Origin: Syntrophus buswellii
GTDB taxonomy: Bacteria > Desulfobacterota > Syntrophia > Syntrophales > Syntrophaceae
Assembly (NCBI RefSeq): GCF_046097065.1
Contig: NZ_CP175563.1
Span: forward strand, 1,612,001-1,676,000
Length of the DNA: 64,000 nt
Direction: 5' to 3'
Under the pieces are notes generated by a model. That model worked only from the letters and a program-made list of their open reading frames with translations. It had not been told where the DNA came from and searched no databases. Made by a program: the position numbers and the translations under genes. Positions 41,108 to 49,901 of this stretch are shown here, piece by piece (positions within the stretch are counted from its first letter, which is position 1; the number at the start of each line of letters is the position of its first letter).

Positions 41108-43009
41108 TTAGTCTTTAAGATAAGATGCGACCAGGCGCTTTGTTTCTTCGAGAATCTTGTCGCCATGGCGGCTGTTTCGCGGACTGTAATAAAACTTTTC
41201 TATATCATAGGGGTTCTTTGAAAGATTTTCAAGGAAGGAAATAACGCGCCCCGGGCGCGGAAAGGAATGGATGTAGAGTTCTCCCCAGTTGTTCAGAGTG
41301 AGAATGCGAAGAGAGGCAAGCGAGCGAGTGTCGGGGTCCTCGGCAAAATTGCTGACCAGAAGCATTTTTTCCGTATGTTCCGGCTGAAGAAAATTCTGAA
41401 ACTCGATGGAGCTGACATCATAGGTCCCGAAGGTTTTCTTGATCTTTTTGCTGAGAGTGATCATTTCAGGCATCGTGGCAAAGGTGCGATTGGGAAGCAT
41501 GCGTATCAGCTCCGGGAAATAGAGGCCGTTCCAGACGAGATAGGCAAGGCAGTAGGTGAGATCGGACTTCTCGCAGATGATCGTCTCGGATTCATTTCCG
41601 GGAAAGATCTGCCAGCCCCCCTCACAGAAACGAACCGTCAGCGATGGAAGGTTATGCGTGTCCAGAGGCCTGAGAAGAATGGGAATTTTGTTGGGTTTCT
41701 TTTTCAGGGAAGAGGAGAGCTTGCGGCCGAGAATCGTCAAATCCTGGGGAGCGACATCCCCCGCCACATTGCGGGCCAGCTCGCTTATATCCTTGTATAT
41801 CTGGACGAGAAGCATAAAAATGGTTTTTCCGAACTGGACCTGCGCTGAATAGCTCCAGTCGGTAAAGCGGTTGAGATCGTAGATCGTTTTCCTGTCCAGG
41901 TCGTATGTCTTGAAAAGAGGAAGGGTCTTTTCCTCCCTCAAGGTTATCCGCCGGGAATAAAGCTTCACCTCATACCTCAGGTAAAAGCATTGCATGATCA
42001 GGTGGTACGTATCCCTGTCCAGGTTCCGTGTATGATCCAGGACGGCAATGAGCGTAAAAATGCTCGGATCGACAAAGTCATAAGGCTTTCTGTCCTGGCT
42101 GAGAATCCGGCTGCGGAACCGGTGGCAGAGAAGGTCGCCTTCAGGAGATTCGAGGAACATCTTCAACAGCAGCATTTTTATGATGGACTTGAGCGGGTGG
42201 GTCAGGGACTTGTTCAACTGCCAGAGGGCTGCACCGAAGGATTCCTCCTTGTCGATGAAATCAAGATCTCCCATGTCGATGAGATCGTAGTAAACGGAGG
42301 GAGATGACTGGAATTCCTCGGCGACGCCATCATAGGTCAAAGGGGAATGCGGATCGTAGGAAGCCCACCAGAGGGGAACCTTGCCGGCGATGAGAATGGT
42401 GGTGCGGTAAAACTCTTCCTTGAGGACCTTCTTCTGCGTGCTTCCGCAGCTTTCACAGTCCACATCCCCAAAACTGCATCGCCTGATATCTTCAATATCG
42501 CTCACAAAGAAGTGGACAGGCATTTTCAGGTTGTCATCCATCCAGTTCTGGATTCGATGAACCTTTTTAAGAAACTGGGCATAGGACGCGCTGTCATAAT
42601 CGGCTCTGTTGATGCAGATCCAGATGTCGCAGTCCGAAGAAGGGGTCTGGCTGATCGTCCCGGCGCTCCCGATGGTGTAAATGCCCTCTATGAGCAGGTC
42701 ATTGCTCGTCATGGTCAGGATGGGCGCAGCACTCTGGATATTGAAGTATTTTTTAAACATGGGTTCTTTATTCCGGATTTCATGATCTGTTTCAATGTTG
42801 AAAACACGGAAATTATGCTTTATAGAATCCATGTAGCCTGGGACGGATTCGTGATTGACACTGATCATCCAGGGAAGAAGATAGAGAATGGACTCGCTGT
42901 CTCTCGGGGCGAGCTGGGAAAATATTTTTTTCCGGAACCTGTTGTATTCCAGAAAGATATTTTTGTTGCTGGTGATAATTCTGTATAAGGCCACTCGATG
43001 CCTCGTCAT
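41108..43009 (-). CDS. cyaA: Class I adenylate cyclase
   Basis: Likely makes cyclic AMP. The 633-aa protein has the class I (enterobacterial) cyclase/nucleotidyltransferase motif GSAGTISQTPSSDCDIWICI, with the two metal Asp residues in SDCDIW. Around it are YFNIQSAAPILTMTSNDLLIEG-like and WMDDNLKMPVHFF, and later FGAALWQLNKSLTHPLKSIIKMLLLKMFLESP (in part), the family's conserved block. E. coli CyaA is about 848 aa; this one lacks most of the C-terminal regulatory half. C-SCG (residues about 182-186) may form a small metal site. Partner CRP is not in the window. The GH57-GT5 gene lies 68 bp downstream, so cAMP and glycogen may be linked (inference). Confidence 0.87.
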   Translation of the reverse strand: MTRHRVALYRIITSNKNIFLEYNRFRKKIFSQLAPRDSESILYLLPWMISVNHESVPGYMDSIKHNFRVFNIETDHEIRNKEPMFKKYFNIQSAAPILTMTSNDLLIEGIYTIGSAGTISQTPSSDCDIWICINRADYDSASYAQFLKKVHRIQNWMDDNLKMPVHFFVSDIEDIRRCSFGDVDCESCGSTQKKVLKEEFYRTTILIAGKVPLWWASYDPHSPLTYDGVAEEFQSSPSVYYDLIDMGDLDFIDKEESFGAALWQLNKSLTHPLKSIIKMLLLKMFLESPEGDLLCHRFRSRILSQDRKPYDFVDPSIFTLIAVLDHTRNLDRDTYHLIMQCFYLRYEVKLYSRRITLREEKTLPLFKTYDLDRKTIYDLNRFTDWSYSAQVQFGKTIFMLLVQIYKDISELARNVAGDVAPQDLTILGRKLSSSLKKKPNKIPILLRPLDTHNLPSLTVRFCEGGWQIFPGNESETIICEKSDLTYCLAYLVWNGLYFPELIRMLPNRTFATMPEMITLSKKIKKTFGTYDVSSIEFQNFLQPEHTEKMLLVSNFAEDPDTRSLASLRILTLNNWGELYIHSFPRPGRVISFLENLSKNPYDIEKFYYSPRNSRHGDKILEETKRLVASYLKD

Positions 43010-43109
43010 GCAGAGCGGTTCAGAGACTCTGTCATCATGCGGTTACTCTTTGCAGGAATACAAGAGACGTCTGCCGGAGCAATCTCGATAAAATAATTCA
43101 GCGAAAGAC

Positions 43110-46100
43110 TTGCAAAAAACGATCACACGAAAAAGGACCAGGACAGAAATTTATTCAGACAGGAAGAGCGCCCGGCTGAAAAACCGCCCCGAAGTGACGT
43201 ACCCGGCGGACTTGCCGATCTGTTCCCGGAAGGACGATATCGTCCAGGCCATTGTCCGCCATCCGGTGGTGATTATCACGGGAGAAACCGGGTCCGGCAA
43301 GACGACACAACTTCCCAAGATGTGCCTGGAGGCGGGAAGGGGCATGTCCGGCATCATTGGCTGTACGCAGCCCAGGCGGGTGGCTGCGGTAACCGTGGCG
43401 GAGCGGATTGCCGAGGAACTCGGACAGACCGTCGGGCAGGCGGTAGGCTACAAGATTCGTTTTGAAGATCGTTCCGGCCCGTCACCTTTCATCCGGCTCA
43501 TGACCGACGGAATTCTCCTCATGGAAAGCCAGAGGGATCCGCTTCTGCGAGCCTACGATACCATCATCGTCGATGAAGCCCACGAGCGGAATCTGAATAT
43601 CGACTTCCTGCTCGGATATCTCAAAACCCTTCTGCAAAGAAGACGTGATCTCAAAATCGTCATTACCTCGGCAACAATCGATACGGAGAAATTTTCGTCT
43701 GCTTTCGGCGGAGCGCCGGTCGTTGAGGTTACAGGCCGGGTTTACCCCGTGGAAGTCCTTTACCGGCCCATTGAGCCCGAGGATGGAGATTCGGAGGACC
43801 TTTCCCCCGTCGACGCCGCCGTCCGTGCCGTCGATGAACTGCGAACAGGGCAGTACCATCGCGGGGACATCCTGATCTTTATGCCCACGGAACAGGATAT
43901 CCGTGATACCTGCGAACTCCTGGAAGGGCGGAGCTACGATAACCTGGTAGTCCTCCCCCTGTTCGCACGCCTTTCCTGGTCCGAGCAGAGGCGTGTTTTT
44001 TCGCCGGCAAACGCCCGGAAAATTGTCGTAGCCACCAACATTGCAGAAACCTCGCTCACCATTCCCGGAATCCGCTATGTCATCGACAGCGGTACCGCGC
44101 GAATTTCCCGCTACAATCCCAGAACAAGGACGATCAGCCTGGCCGTTCAGGCGATATCCCGAAGCAGCGCCGATCAGCGCAAGGGGCGATGCGGGCGCGT
44201 ACAGAACGGCGTCTGCATCCGCCTTTATTCGGAGGAGGATTATCTCCGGCGCCCCTTGTACACCGTGCCGGAAATCCTGAGATCCAATCTGGCGGAAGTC
44301 ATTCTGCGCATGCTGAAGCTGGGCCTCGGCCACCCGTCTTCCTTCCCATTCATTGACGCCCCGAATCTCAAAAGCATCCGCGATGGTTTTGATGTCCTCA
44401 AGGAACTCGGCGCCGTAACGATCGAAAAAAAAAGGAAAGGCGACAACACGGAGGATGAAGGATTCGGAGTCGGACTTACGGAAAAGGGCCGTCGCATGGC
44501 CCGCATGCCGATGGACCCGCGGATTTCCAGGATTCTTTTAGAAGCGAAAAAAGAGGGGTGCCTCAAGGAGGCAACGATTATCGCATCGGGACTCTGTGTC
44601 CAGGATCCAAGGGAACGGCCTGCTGACGATGAAGGTCGCGCAGATCTGGCTCATCGCCGCTTTGTCGATCCGGCCTCTGATTTTTTGACGCTGCTGCGCA
44701 TCTGGCAAGCCTATGAGAACAATCTGGAACGTCTCAAAAGCAGCACGAAGATGCGCAAATTTTGCCGCACTCACTATCTTTCCTGGAGAAGAATGCGCGA
44801 GTGGAAGGAGATCTACGAACAGGTCCGTACCATCCTCAAGGAGGGAGGTGAAGAAAAGGGCGAAAACGAAATCGACGTGGAGTCCGGACAGAAAGATCTC
44901 TACGCCGCTCTTCATCGCTCCATCCTCAGCGGCTATCTCTCAGGCATTGCCTGCCGGCGCGAAAAAAATTTTTATGCGGCGACCCGGGGACGGGAGGTTA
45001 TGCTCTATCCGGGCTCGGGTCTGTTCCATCATGGAGGCGACTGGATTGTCGCCGCCGAAATGGTGGAAACATCCCGGCTATTTGCCCGCACCGCCGCAAA
45101 TATCGACAGCTCATGGATTGAGCAGATTGCCGGAGAGCTATGCACCTCCACCTATTCCGAACCGCACTGGGAGAAGCGCCGCGAAGAGGTGGTCGCCTTC
45201 GAACAGGTTTCCCTGTTCGGCCTGGTGATTGTCCCTCGGCGCAGGGTTTCCTACGCTGCCGTCGATCCGGAGGAATCGAACAGAATTTTCATCCGCAGTG
45301 CCCTTGTAGACGGCGAGCTGAAAACGCTCCCTCCCTTTCTTCATGCCAACTGCCAGCTCATTGCCGAGGTCATGCAGATGGAGGATAAGATTCGCCGCCG
45401 GAATCTTCTTCAAGACGATGCGGTGCTGGAGAGCTTCTATGCATCGCGGCTCCCGGGAGTCTGTGATATGCGAACCCTCAAGAGCAGGATCCGTGATCAG
45501 GGCGGGGACGCGTTCCTCAGGATGAGCCTTGCGGACGTCCTGTCCCAGGTGCCCGACGAGGACGAACTGTCCCTCTATCCGGACCAGGTGGATGTAGAGG
45601 GCCGCAAGTACCGTTGTGTGTACCGCTTTGATCCGGGAAGAGAGGATGACGGGGTGACCATCCAGATCCCCGATGCCCTTCTGCCGGGCATTCCCCCTGG
45701 TTCAGCCGACTGGATGATCCCGGGAATGCTGAAAAATCGCGTACTGGCCCTGCTTCGGGGGCTTCCGAAGGAATACCGGAAAAAGCTGCATCCCCTTGGA
45801 CCGACGGCGGACAGTCTCATCCGAAATCTGACCGAACCATCCGGCCCTCTCATTCCCGAACTGGCCGGTTTGATCCGCACAACGCTTTCGCTGGACATTC
45901 CCGCCGCGGCCTGGTCGAAATCGGAAGTGCCCGATTACCTGCGGGTCCGCTTTGCCGTACTGGACGGCAAGAATCATGAAAAAGCTTCCGGACGCGATCT
46001 TGCCGTGCTTCAGCAGAGCGTCAATGCCGGGCAGGATTCGAAAGCCCTTGAACGGACCCGCCGAATCTGGGAAAAAACCGGTTTCACCGCCTGGAACTTC

Positions 46101-46958
46101 GGCGATCTGCCGGATTCCGTCGAGGTCTCCCACGATGGATCGCCCGCAGGCCTTGCCTGGCCTGCGCTGACGCCCGCGGAAGGCTGCGTCGATCTCTGCC
46201 TTTACAAAACCCGAAAAGAGGCGGCAATGGTCCACCCGAAAGGCGTAGCGGCCCTCTACTCGATTTATTTTTCCCGGGAGCTTAAGGATCTCCGGAAGGC
46301 TCTTCAACTGCCGAAACCGCTGAAAAGCTGGGCTGAGGATTTCGGGGGAGCCCGGAAGGTGGAAAGCCTGTTCCTGGATAAAGTGAAAAAAGATCTCTTC
46401 GAGCTGGAAATAAGGAAGGAAGGAGAGTTTCTCGACCATGCTCGGAAGATCCGGGAGAAACTCCTCATGTACGGCCAGGACTTGATCAAGGCGGTGGAAC
46501 CGCTGCTGAAGGCCTATTCCGAAACGGCCGCTGATCTGCGCCAACTGGAGCTTTCGGTGCGGGGAAACTGCGAAGGACAGGCATTTCTGAAGCAGCTCCG
46601 TTGTGAACTGGAGGAGCTGCTTCCCGGGGATTTTCTCCTCCGCTGGGAAGAAAAGCGGTTGAAGCACATACCCCGCTACCTCAAAGCGCTTAAAATACGT
46701 GCAGACCGTGGTCTTCTGAACCGGGAGAAGGACCGCCGCAGGGAGGAAGAACTGCAGCCCTTTATCCACCGGCTGAAGGAAGCGTTAGACGGGCTTTCGG
46801 AGCATGCATCGGACAAAAAGAGGCAGGCCCTGGACGATTTTTCCCAGATGGTTGAAGAGTACAAAGTTTCGCTTTTTGCCCAGGAGCTTAAAACGGCGTT
46901 CCCCGTATCCGCCCGTCGCCTCGAGGAAAAGCTGAACGAAATCGACCGTATGTTTTAA
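43110..46958 (+). CDS. hrpA: ATP-dependent RNA helicase HrpA, DEAH type
   Basis: DEAH-box helicase, 1282 aa, the usual HrpA length. Walker A is TGETGSGKTTQLPK, the box is VDEAHERN, motif III is TSATIDTEKFS, and motif VI reads QRKGRCGRVQNGVCIRLYS. The long C-terminal part (from about residue 600) holds the HrpA-specific DUF3418 region. In E. coli it has been tied to mRNA processing and ribosome rescue. The first start in frame is TTG at 43110, with only a weak Shine-Dalgarno; no ATG exists before the helicase core, so TTG is accepted. It stands alone between two minus-strand groups. Confidence 0.95.
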   Translation: MQKTITRKRTRTEIYSDRKSARLKNRPEVTYPADLPICSRKDDIVQAIVRHPVVIITGETGSGKTTQLPKMCLEAGRGMSGIIGCTQPRRVAAVTVAERIAEELGQTVGQAVGYKIRFEDRSGPSPFIRLMTDGILLMESQRDPLLRAYDTIIVDEAHERNLNIDFLLGYLKTLLQRRRDLKIVITSATIDTEKFSSAFGGAPVVEVTGRVYPVEVLYRPIEPEDGDSEDLSPVDAAVRAVDELRTGQYHRGDILIFMPTEQDIRDTCELLEGRSYDNLVVLPLFARLSWSEQRRVFSPANARKIVVATNIAETSLTIPGIRYVIDSGTARISRYNPRTRTISLAVQAISRSSADQRKGRCGRVQNGVCIRLYSEEDYLRRPLYTVPEILRSNLAEVILRMLKLGLGHPSSFPFIDAPNLKSIRDGFDVLKELGAVTIEKKRKGDNTEDEGFGVGLTEKGRRMARMPMDPRISRILLEAKKEGCLKEATIIASGLCVQDPRERPADDEGRADLAHRRFVDPASDFLTLLRIWQAYENNLERLKSSTKMRKFCRTHYLSWRRMREWKEIYEQVRTILKEGGEEKGENEIDVESGQKDLYAALHRSILSGYLSGIACRREKNFYAATRGREVMLYPGSGLFHHGGDWIVAAEMVETSRLFARTAANIDSSWIEQIAGELCTSTYSEPHWEKRREEVVAFEQVSLFGLVIVPRRRVSYAAVDPEESNRIFIRSALVDGELKTLPPFLHANCQLIAEVMQMEDKIRRRNLLQDDAVLESFYASRLPGVCDMRTLKSRIRDQGGDAFLRMSLADVLSQVPDEDELSLYPDQVDVEGRKYRCVYRFDPGREDDGVTIQIPDALLPGIPPGSADWMIPGMLKNRVLALLRGLPKEYRKKLHPLGPTADSLIRNLTEPSGPLIPELAGLIRTTLSLDIPAAAWSKSEVPDYLRVRFAVLDGKNHEKASGRDLAVLQQSVNAGQDSKALERTRRIWEKTGFTAWNFGDLPDSVEVSHDGSPAGLAWPALTPAEGCVDLCLYKTRKEAAMVHPKGVAALYSIYFSRELKDLRKALQLPKPLKSWAEDFGGARKVESLFLDKVKKDLFELEIRKEGEFLDHARKIREKLLMYGQDLIKAVEPLLKAYSETAADLRQLELSVRGNCEGQAFLKQLRCELEELLPGDFLLRWEEKRLKHIPRYLKALKIRADRGLLNREKDRRREEELQPFIHRLKEALDGLSEHASDKKRQALDDFSQMVEEYKVSLFAQELKTAFPVSARRLEEKLNEIDRMF

Positions 46959-46961
46959 TTC

Positions 46962-47657
46962 TTATCCCGGACATCCGCTGTTTCTTCTCAGGTGTTCGCG
47001 AATGTACCGTTCGACCTCCTCCCAGGGCTGATAGATGCCGAAATGGCCCTCACAGAGCAGATCCGCCCTGAGATCGAGGAGTTTTTCCATGGATCGTCGC
47101 CAGGCCGCAAGATCTGCACCAAGCCTGGGAAAGAAAGGACCGTGGATATCCTGTCCGAAGAGGATGCGACGCCCGTCGCGATCCAGATAAAGGGACAGGG
47201 AACCCGGCGTATGGCCCGGGGTGTGCAGAAGAGACAGAGATTCCCCGCCGAACAACAGGGTTCCACCATCGCCTGAAATGCGGATATCGACGGGAGTGGG
47301 GGGAAAGGCTGTCTGGTACCAGTCGGCCACGGTCTGGACGCGGTCACCCGTCTCAACGGCCTCTGCGTCATCTTCATGCATGAGAATCCGGCATCCGAAT
47401 TGTTTGCGGAAATACGGGGCCCCGCCGATATGGTCAATATGCCTGTGGGTCAGGATCAGCGTGGAGATGCCCCGGGGATCGAGGCCCAAATCCAGAATGT
47501 TCCGCTCCAGGCGCTCCGCAGACCCACCGGCGCCCGAATCGATCATGACCTGTTCCTTCCCGAAATCGATCAGATAGGCGGCCGCGTCTTCCGACCGGGT
47601 AATGTCAGGCCCCCCGATGAGATAAACTCCCTCGACGATGGTTACCGCGCGTCCCAT
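46962..47657 (-). CDS. MBL-fold metallo-hydrolase
   Basis: A 231-aa metallo-beta-lactamase-fold protein with the metal motif LTHRHIDHIGGAPYF (HxHxDH). The third His is in LHTPGHTPGSLSLYLD, the bridging Asp in RRILFGQDIHGP, and the last His in LLCEGHFGIY, the glyoxalase-II-like order. The substrate is unknown. Its start follows the acyl-CoA synthetase beta ORF by about 14 bp on the minus strand, so it belongs to the same transcript; a thioesterase-like action on an acyl-CoA or thioester would fit that setting but is only a guess. Confidence 0.88.
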   Translation of the reverse strand: MGRAVTIVEGVYLIGGPDITRSEDAAAYLIDFGKEQVMIDSGAGGSAERLERNILDLGLDPRGISTLILTHRHIDHIGGAPYFRKQFGCRILMHEDDAEAVETGDRVQTVADWYQTAFPPTPVDIRISGDGGTLLFGGESLSLLHTPGHTPGSLSLYLDRDGRRILFGQDIHGPFFPRLGADLAAWRRSMEKLLDLRADLLCEGHFGIYQPWEEVERYIREHLRRNSGCPG

Positions 47658-47671
47658 AAGTCCTCCGAATT

Positions 47672-48313
47672 TTATCCCAGGCGTATTCTGGCATCCAGAA
47701 CGACGAGGCGTTCCGGTTGCGCCAGCAGCGGGTTGATGTCCACCTCCTGGATGGTGGGAAAATCCGTTACGAGCGCTGAGAAGGACTGGATCGCCTTGAC
47801 AAGTCCCGAAATGTCTGCCGCGGGCACGTTGCGGTAGCCCTTCAGAATCCGGCTGACCTTCGTTTCGTCGATCATTGCCAGGATTTCATCCCTGTCCAGG
47901 GGCGGTATCCTCAGCGCGATGTCCGCGTAGATTTCCGTAAAGACCCCACCACTGCCGAAGGCAATGACGGGACCAAACTGGCTGTCCCTCTTGCACCCCA
48001 GAAGGAGTTCCGTCCCCCCGTTGAGGTGCTCCTGAACGAGGAACCCTTCCAGGCGCGCCATCGGGCATTGCTTTCCTGCCGAGGCAAGCATCTCTTCGCA
48101 GGCTTTTTTCAATGCGTCCGCGTTTGGAATATTCAGCCGAATCCCTCCCACATCGGACTTGTGGATGATGTCCGGACTGGAAATCTTCAGGACAACGGGA
48201 TAGCCGATCCTTTCCGCCGCAGCGACGGCGGCTTCCGCATTCTCAGCTTTTTCCCGCCTGGCCCCGGCAAGGCCATAGGCCTCCAGAAGGGCAAGGGCGC
48301 GCTCCTGGCTCAT
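47672..48313 (-). CDS. ADP-forming acyl-CoA synthetase, beta (ATP-grasp) part
   Basis: The 213-aa ORF is an ATP-grasp domain of the ADP-forming acetyl-CoA synthetase type: RIGYPVVLKISSPDIIHKSD (with the His that relays phosphate), GGIRLNI, VQEHLNGGTELLLGCKRD, FGPVIAFGSGGVFTEIYAD and QEVDINPLLA. The ATG at 48313 has no Shine-Dalgarno. The same frame stays open upstream to the G10/C10 tract and encodes SLPAAQKEGERLVAASSPGF, a plausible linker from the alpha part. So this ORF is likely the C-terminal part of one protein with the alpha ORF, joined by a -1 base event or by frameshifting. Confidence 0.85.
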   Translation of the reverse strand: MSQERALALLEAYGLAGARREKAENAEAAVAAAERIGYPVVLKISSPDIIHKSDVGGIRLNIPNADALKKACEEMLASAGKQCPMARLEGFLVQEHLNGGTELLLGCKRDSQFGPVIAFGSGGVFTEIYADIALRIPPLDRDEILAMIDETKVSRILKGYRNVPAADISGLVKAIQSFSALVTDFPTIQEVDINPLLAQPERLVVLDARIRLG

Positions 48314-49856
48314 AAATCCAGGGGATGACGCGGCAACCAGGCGTTCCCCCTCTTTCTGCGCCGCAGGGAGTGAAAGGGGGGGGGGTGAACGAAGACGATT
48401 CCGAGAGGAACTTCACGGCGCGAGGCTGGAGAATGTGACCGTAGCGGTACAGGGCAGCCAGAGATGCGGCGGCCCGGTCGAGGGAAGAAAAGGCCACGAC
48501 ATTCTTTTCTTTTTCCAGCTCGGCAATGTACTCCAGCCAGCGGCCTCCGTAAGTCCAGGCCACGATGGGCTTTTCGGGATGCTCGGCGGCGGCGGCGTGA
48601 AGAATGCCGGTGACATCGAGGAAGTCCTTTTCCTTTTCCAGGAAAGAGCCGGTGACGCAGACCACGGCATCCACCCCGGGGTCATTCATCATGGCCGCCA
48701 AGGTCCTCCGGTAGACTTCCGGGTATCCGTATTTCATGGCGGCTGGCCAGACGTCAATGGGGTTGTGCACACGAAACCAGCCTGGAGACAGTTCAGCAAT
48801 CGTATTCCTGGTCTCCTCGCTCAGCTCCGCCACCTGGAGGCCGCATCGGGCGAAGGCATCGACGGCATTGATGCCGGCACCGCCTGAAATGGTCATGACC
48901 CCGATCCGGTTTCCCCCGATTCCCTTGAAGGTCTGGAACGTCCTGTTCAAATCCATCACGTCATCCGTCGTCTCAGCCCGGATGAGGCCGCTCTGCCGGA
49001 AAGCTGCCTCATAGATCCGATCCTCGCCGGTCATGGAGCCGGTATGCGATCCGGCGGCAAGCGCGCCTGCCGGACTGGATCCGATCTTGAAAATGACCAC
49101 CGGCTTATGGGCAACGGCATCCCGGGCGGCCTCCATGAAGCGGGCCCCGTCCCGCACGCCTTCCATGTAGATGTTGATGACGGAAAGTTTCGGATCCCGG
49201 GCCATATGCCCGATCAGTTCCGCATATTCCACATCGGCGGTATTGCCGGTATCGATGCACAGGCCCGTACCGCCCATCAAGCCGGCATTGCCCACCACGT
49301 AAATGCCGGACTGGCCGAGGATCCCTACCGGGGCAAGGGGATTGATGAAACGCATGAAGGAGGTGCAGAAGGAGTTGAAATTGTTTACGACACCCAGGGT
49401 GTTCGGACCGATGATGCGGATGCCTTTTTCACCGGCCAGTTTCATGATTTCATTGTGCATCGCCACCCCGTCTCCATCGCCGTCCGTAAAGCCCTGAGCC
49501 ACGATAATCACGATGCGGACCCCTTTTTCCGCGCACTGACGGAAAAATTCCGGCACCGTGTCTCTCGGGGAGCAGATGACGGCAAGGTCGGGAACCTCCG
49601 GGGCGTCCAGCAGTGAGGTATAGGCGGGATAGCCCAGGATTTCACCCCCTGCAATATTGACGGGATAAATCTTTCCCCGATACCCCCATTCCAGGAGAAC
49701 CTCCAGTGGGTTGTTGCTGCCTTTTCCTGTGCGGCGAGTGACTCCCAGGAGGGCAACCGATTCGGGGGCAGTCAACTTTCGATAATCCCCCTCCGGCAGC
49801 ATAAAGTGAGGAGGTGTCAGATTTTGTGCAGTCCTATTGGCTTTGGTATCGTCCAC
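48243..49856 (-). CDS. ADP-forming acyl-CoA synthetase, alpha (CoA-binding/ligase) part
   Basis: Converts acyl-CoA, ADP and phosphate to the acid, CoA and ATP (or the reverse). The first 490 residues are a normal alpha chain: an N-terminal CoA-binding Rossmann domain (VALLGVTRRTGKGSNN, PVNIAGGEILGYPAY), then the ligase part with the phospho-His in AAGSHTGSMTGED (His271). Residues 491-494 are encoded by a run of ten C's. The remaining 43 residues (to 537) are unlike the family and look like out-of-frame translation. Without one base, the ORF would join the beta part as a 727-aa single-chain enzyme. The start is GTG at 49856 with GAAGGAGAA upstream; pyrD is 45 bp upstream. Confidence 0.85.
   Translation of the reverse strand: MDDTKANRTAQNLTPPHFMLPEGDYRKLTAPESVALLGVTRRTGKGSNNPLEVLLEWGYRGKIYPVNIAGGEILGYPAYTSLLDAPEVPDLAVICSPRDTVPEFFRQCAEKGVRIVIIVAQGFTDGDGDGVAMHNEIMKLAGEKGIRIIGPNTLGVVNNFNSFCTSFMRFINPLAPVGILGQSGIYVVGNAGLMGGTGLCIDTGNTADVEYAELIGHMARDPKLSVINIYMEGVRDGARFMEAARDAVAHKPVVIFKIGSSPAGALAAGSHTGSMTGEDRIYEAAFRQSGLIRAETTDDVMDLNRTFQTFKGIGGNRIGVMTISGGAGINAVDAFARCGLQVAELSEETRNTIAELSPGWFRVHNPIDVWPAAMKYGYPEVYRRTLAAMMNDPGVDAVVCVTGSFLEKEKDFLDVTGILHAAAAEHPEKPIVAWTYGGRWLEYIAELEKEKNVVAFSSLDRAAASLAALYRYGHILQPRAVKFLSESSSFTPPPFTPCGAERGGTPGCRVIPWIYEPGARPCPSGGLWPCRGQAGKS
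48376..48385. other. G10 tract at the alpha/beta junction of acyl-CoA synthetase
   Basis: Ten consecutive G's on the plus strand (C's in the coding strand) lie exactly where the alpha reading frame leaves family-like sequence and the beta frame begins. Nine would fuse both parts in frame. Such runs are prone to replication, transcription and sequencing slippage. Confidence 0.9.
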
Positions 49857-49901
49857 TTTCGGAAATTCTCCTTCAAAATGAAAATTGTCTGATTAATTAC
49901 T

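Noticed and set aside
45702..46769. 355-aa open frame on the minus strand
   Set aside because: Antisense to hrpA; compositional shadow.
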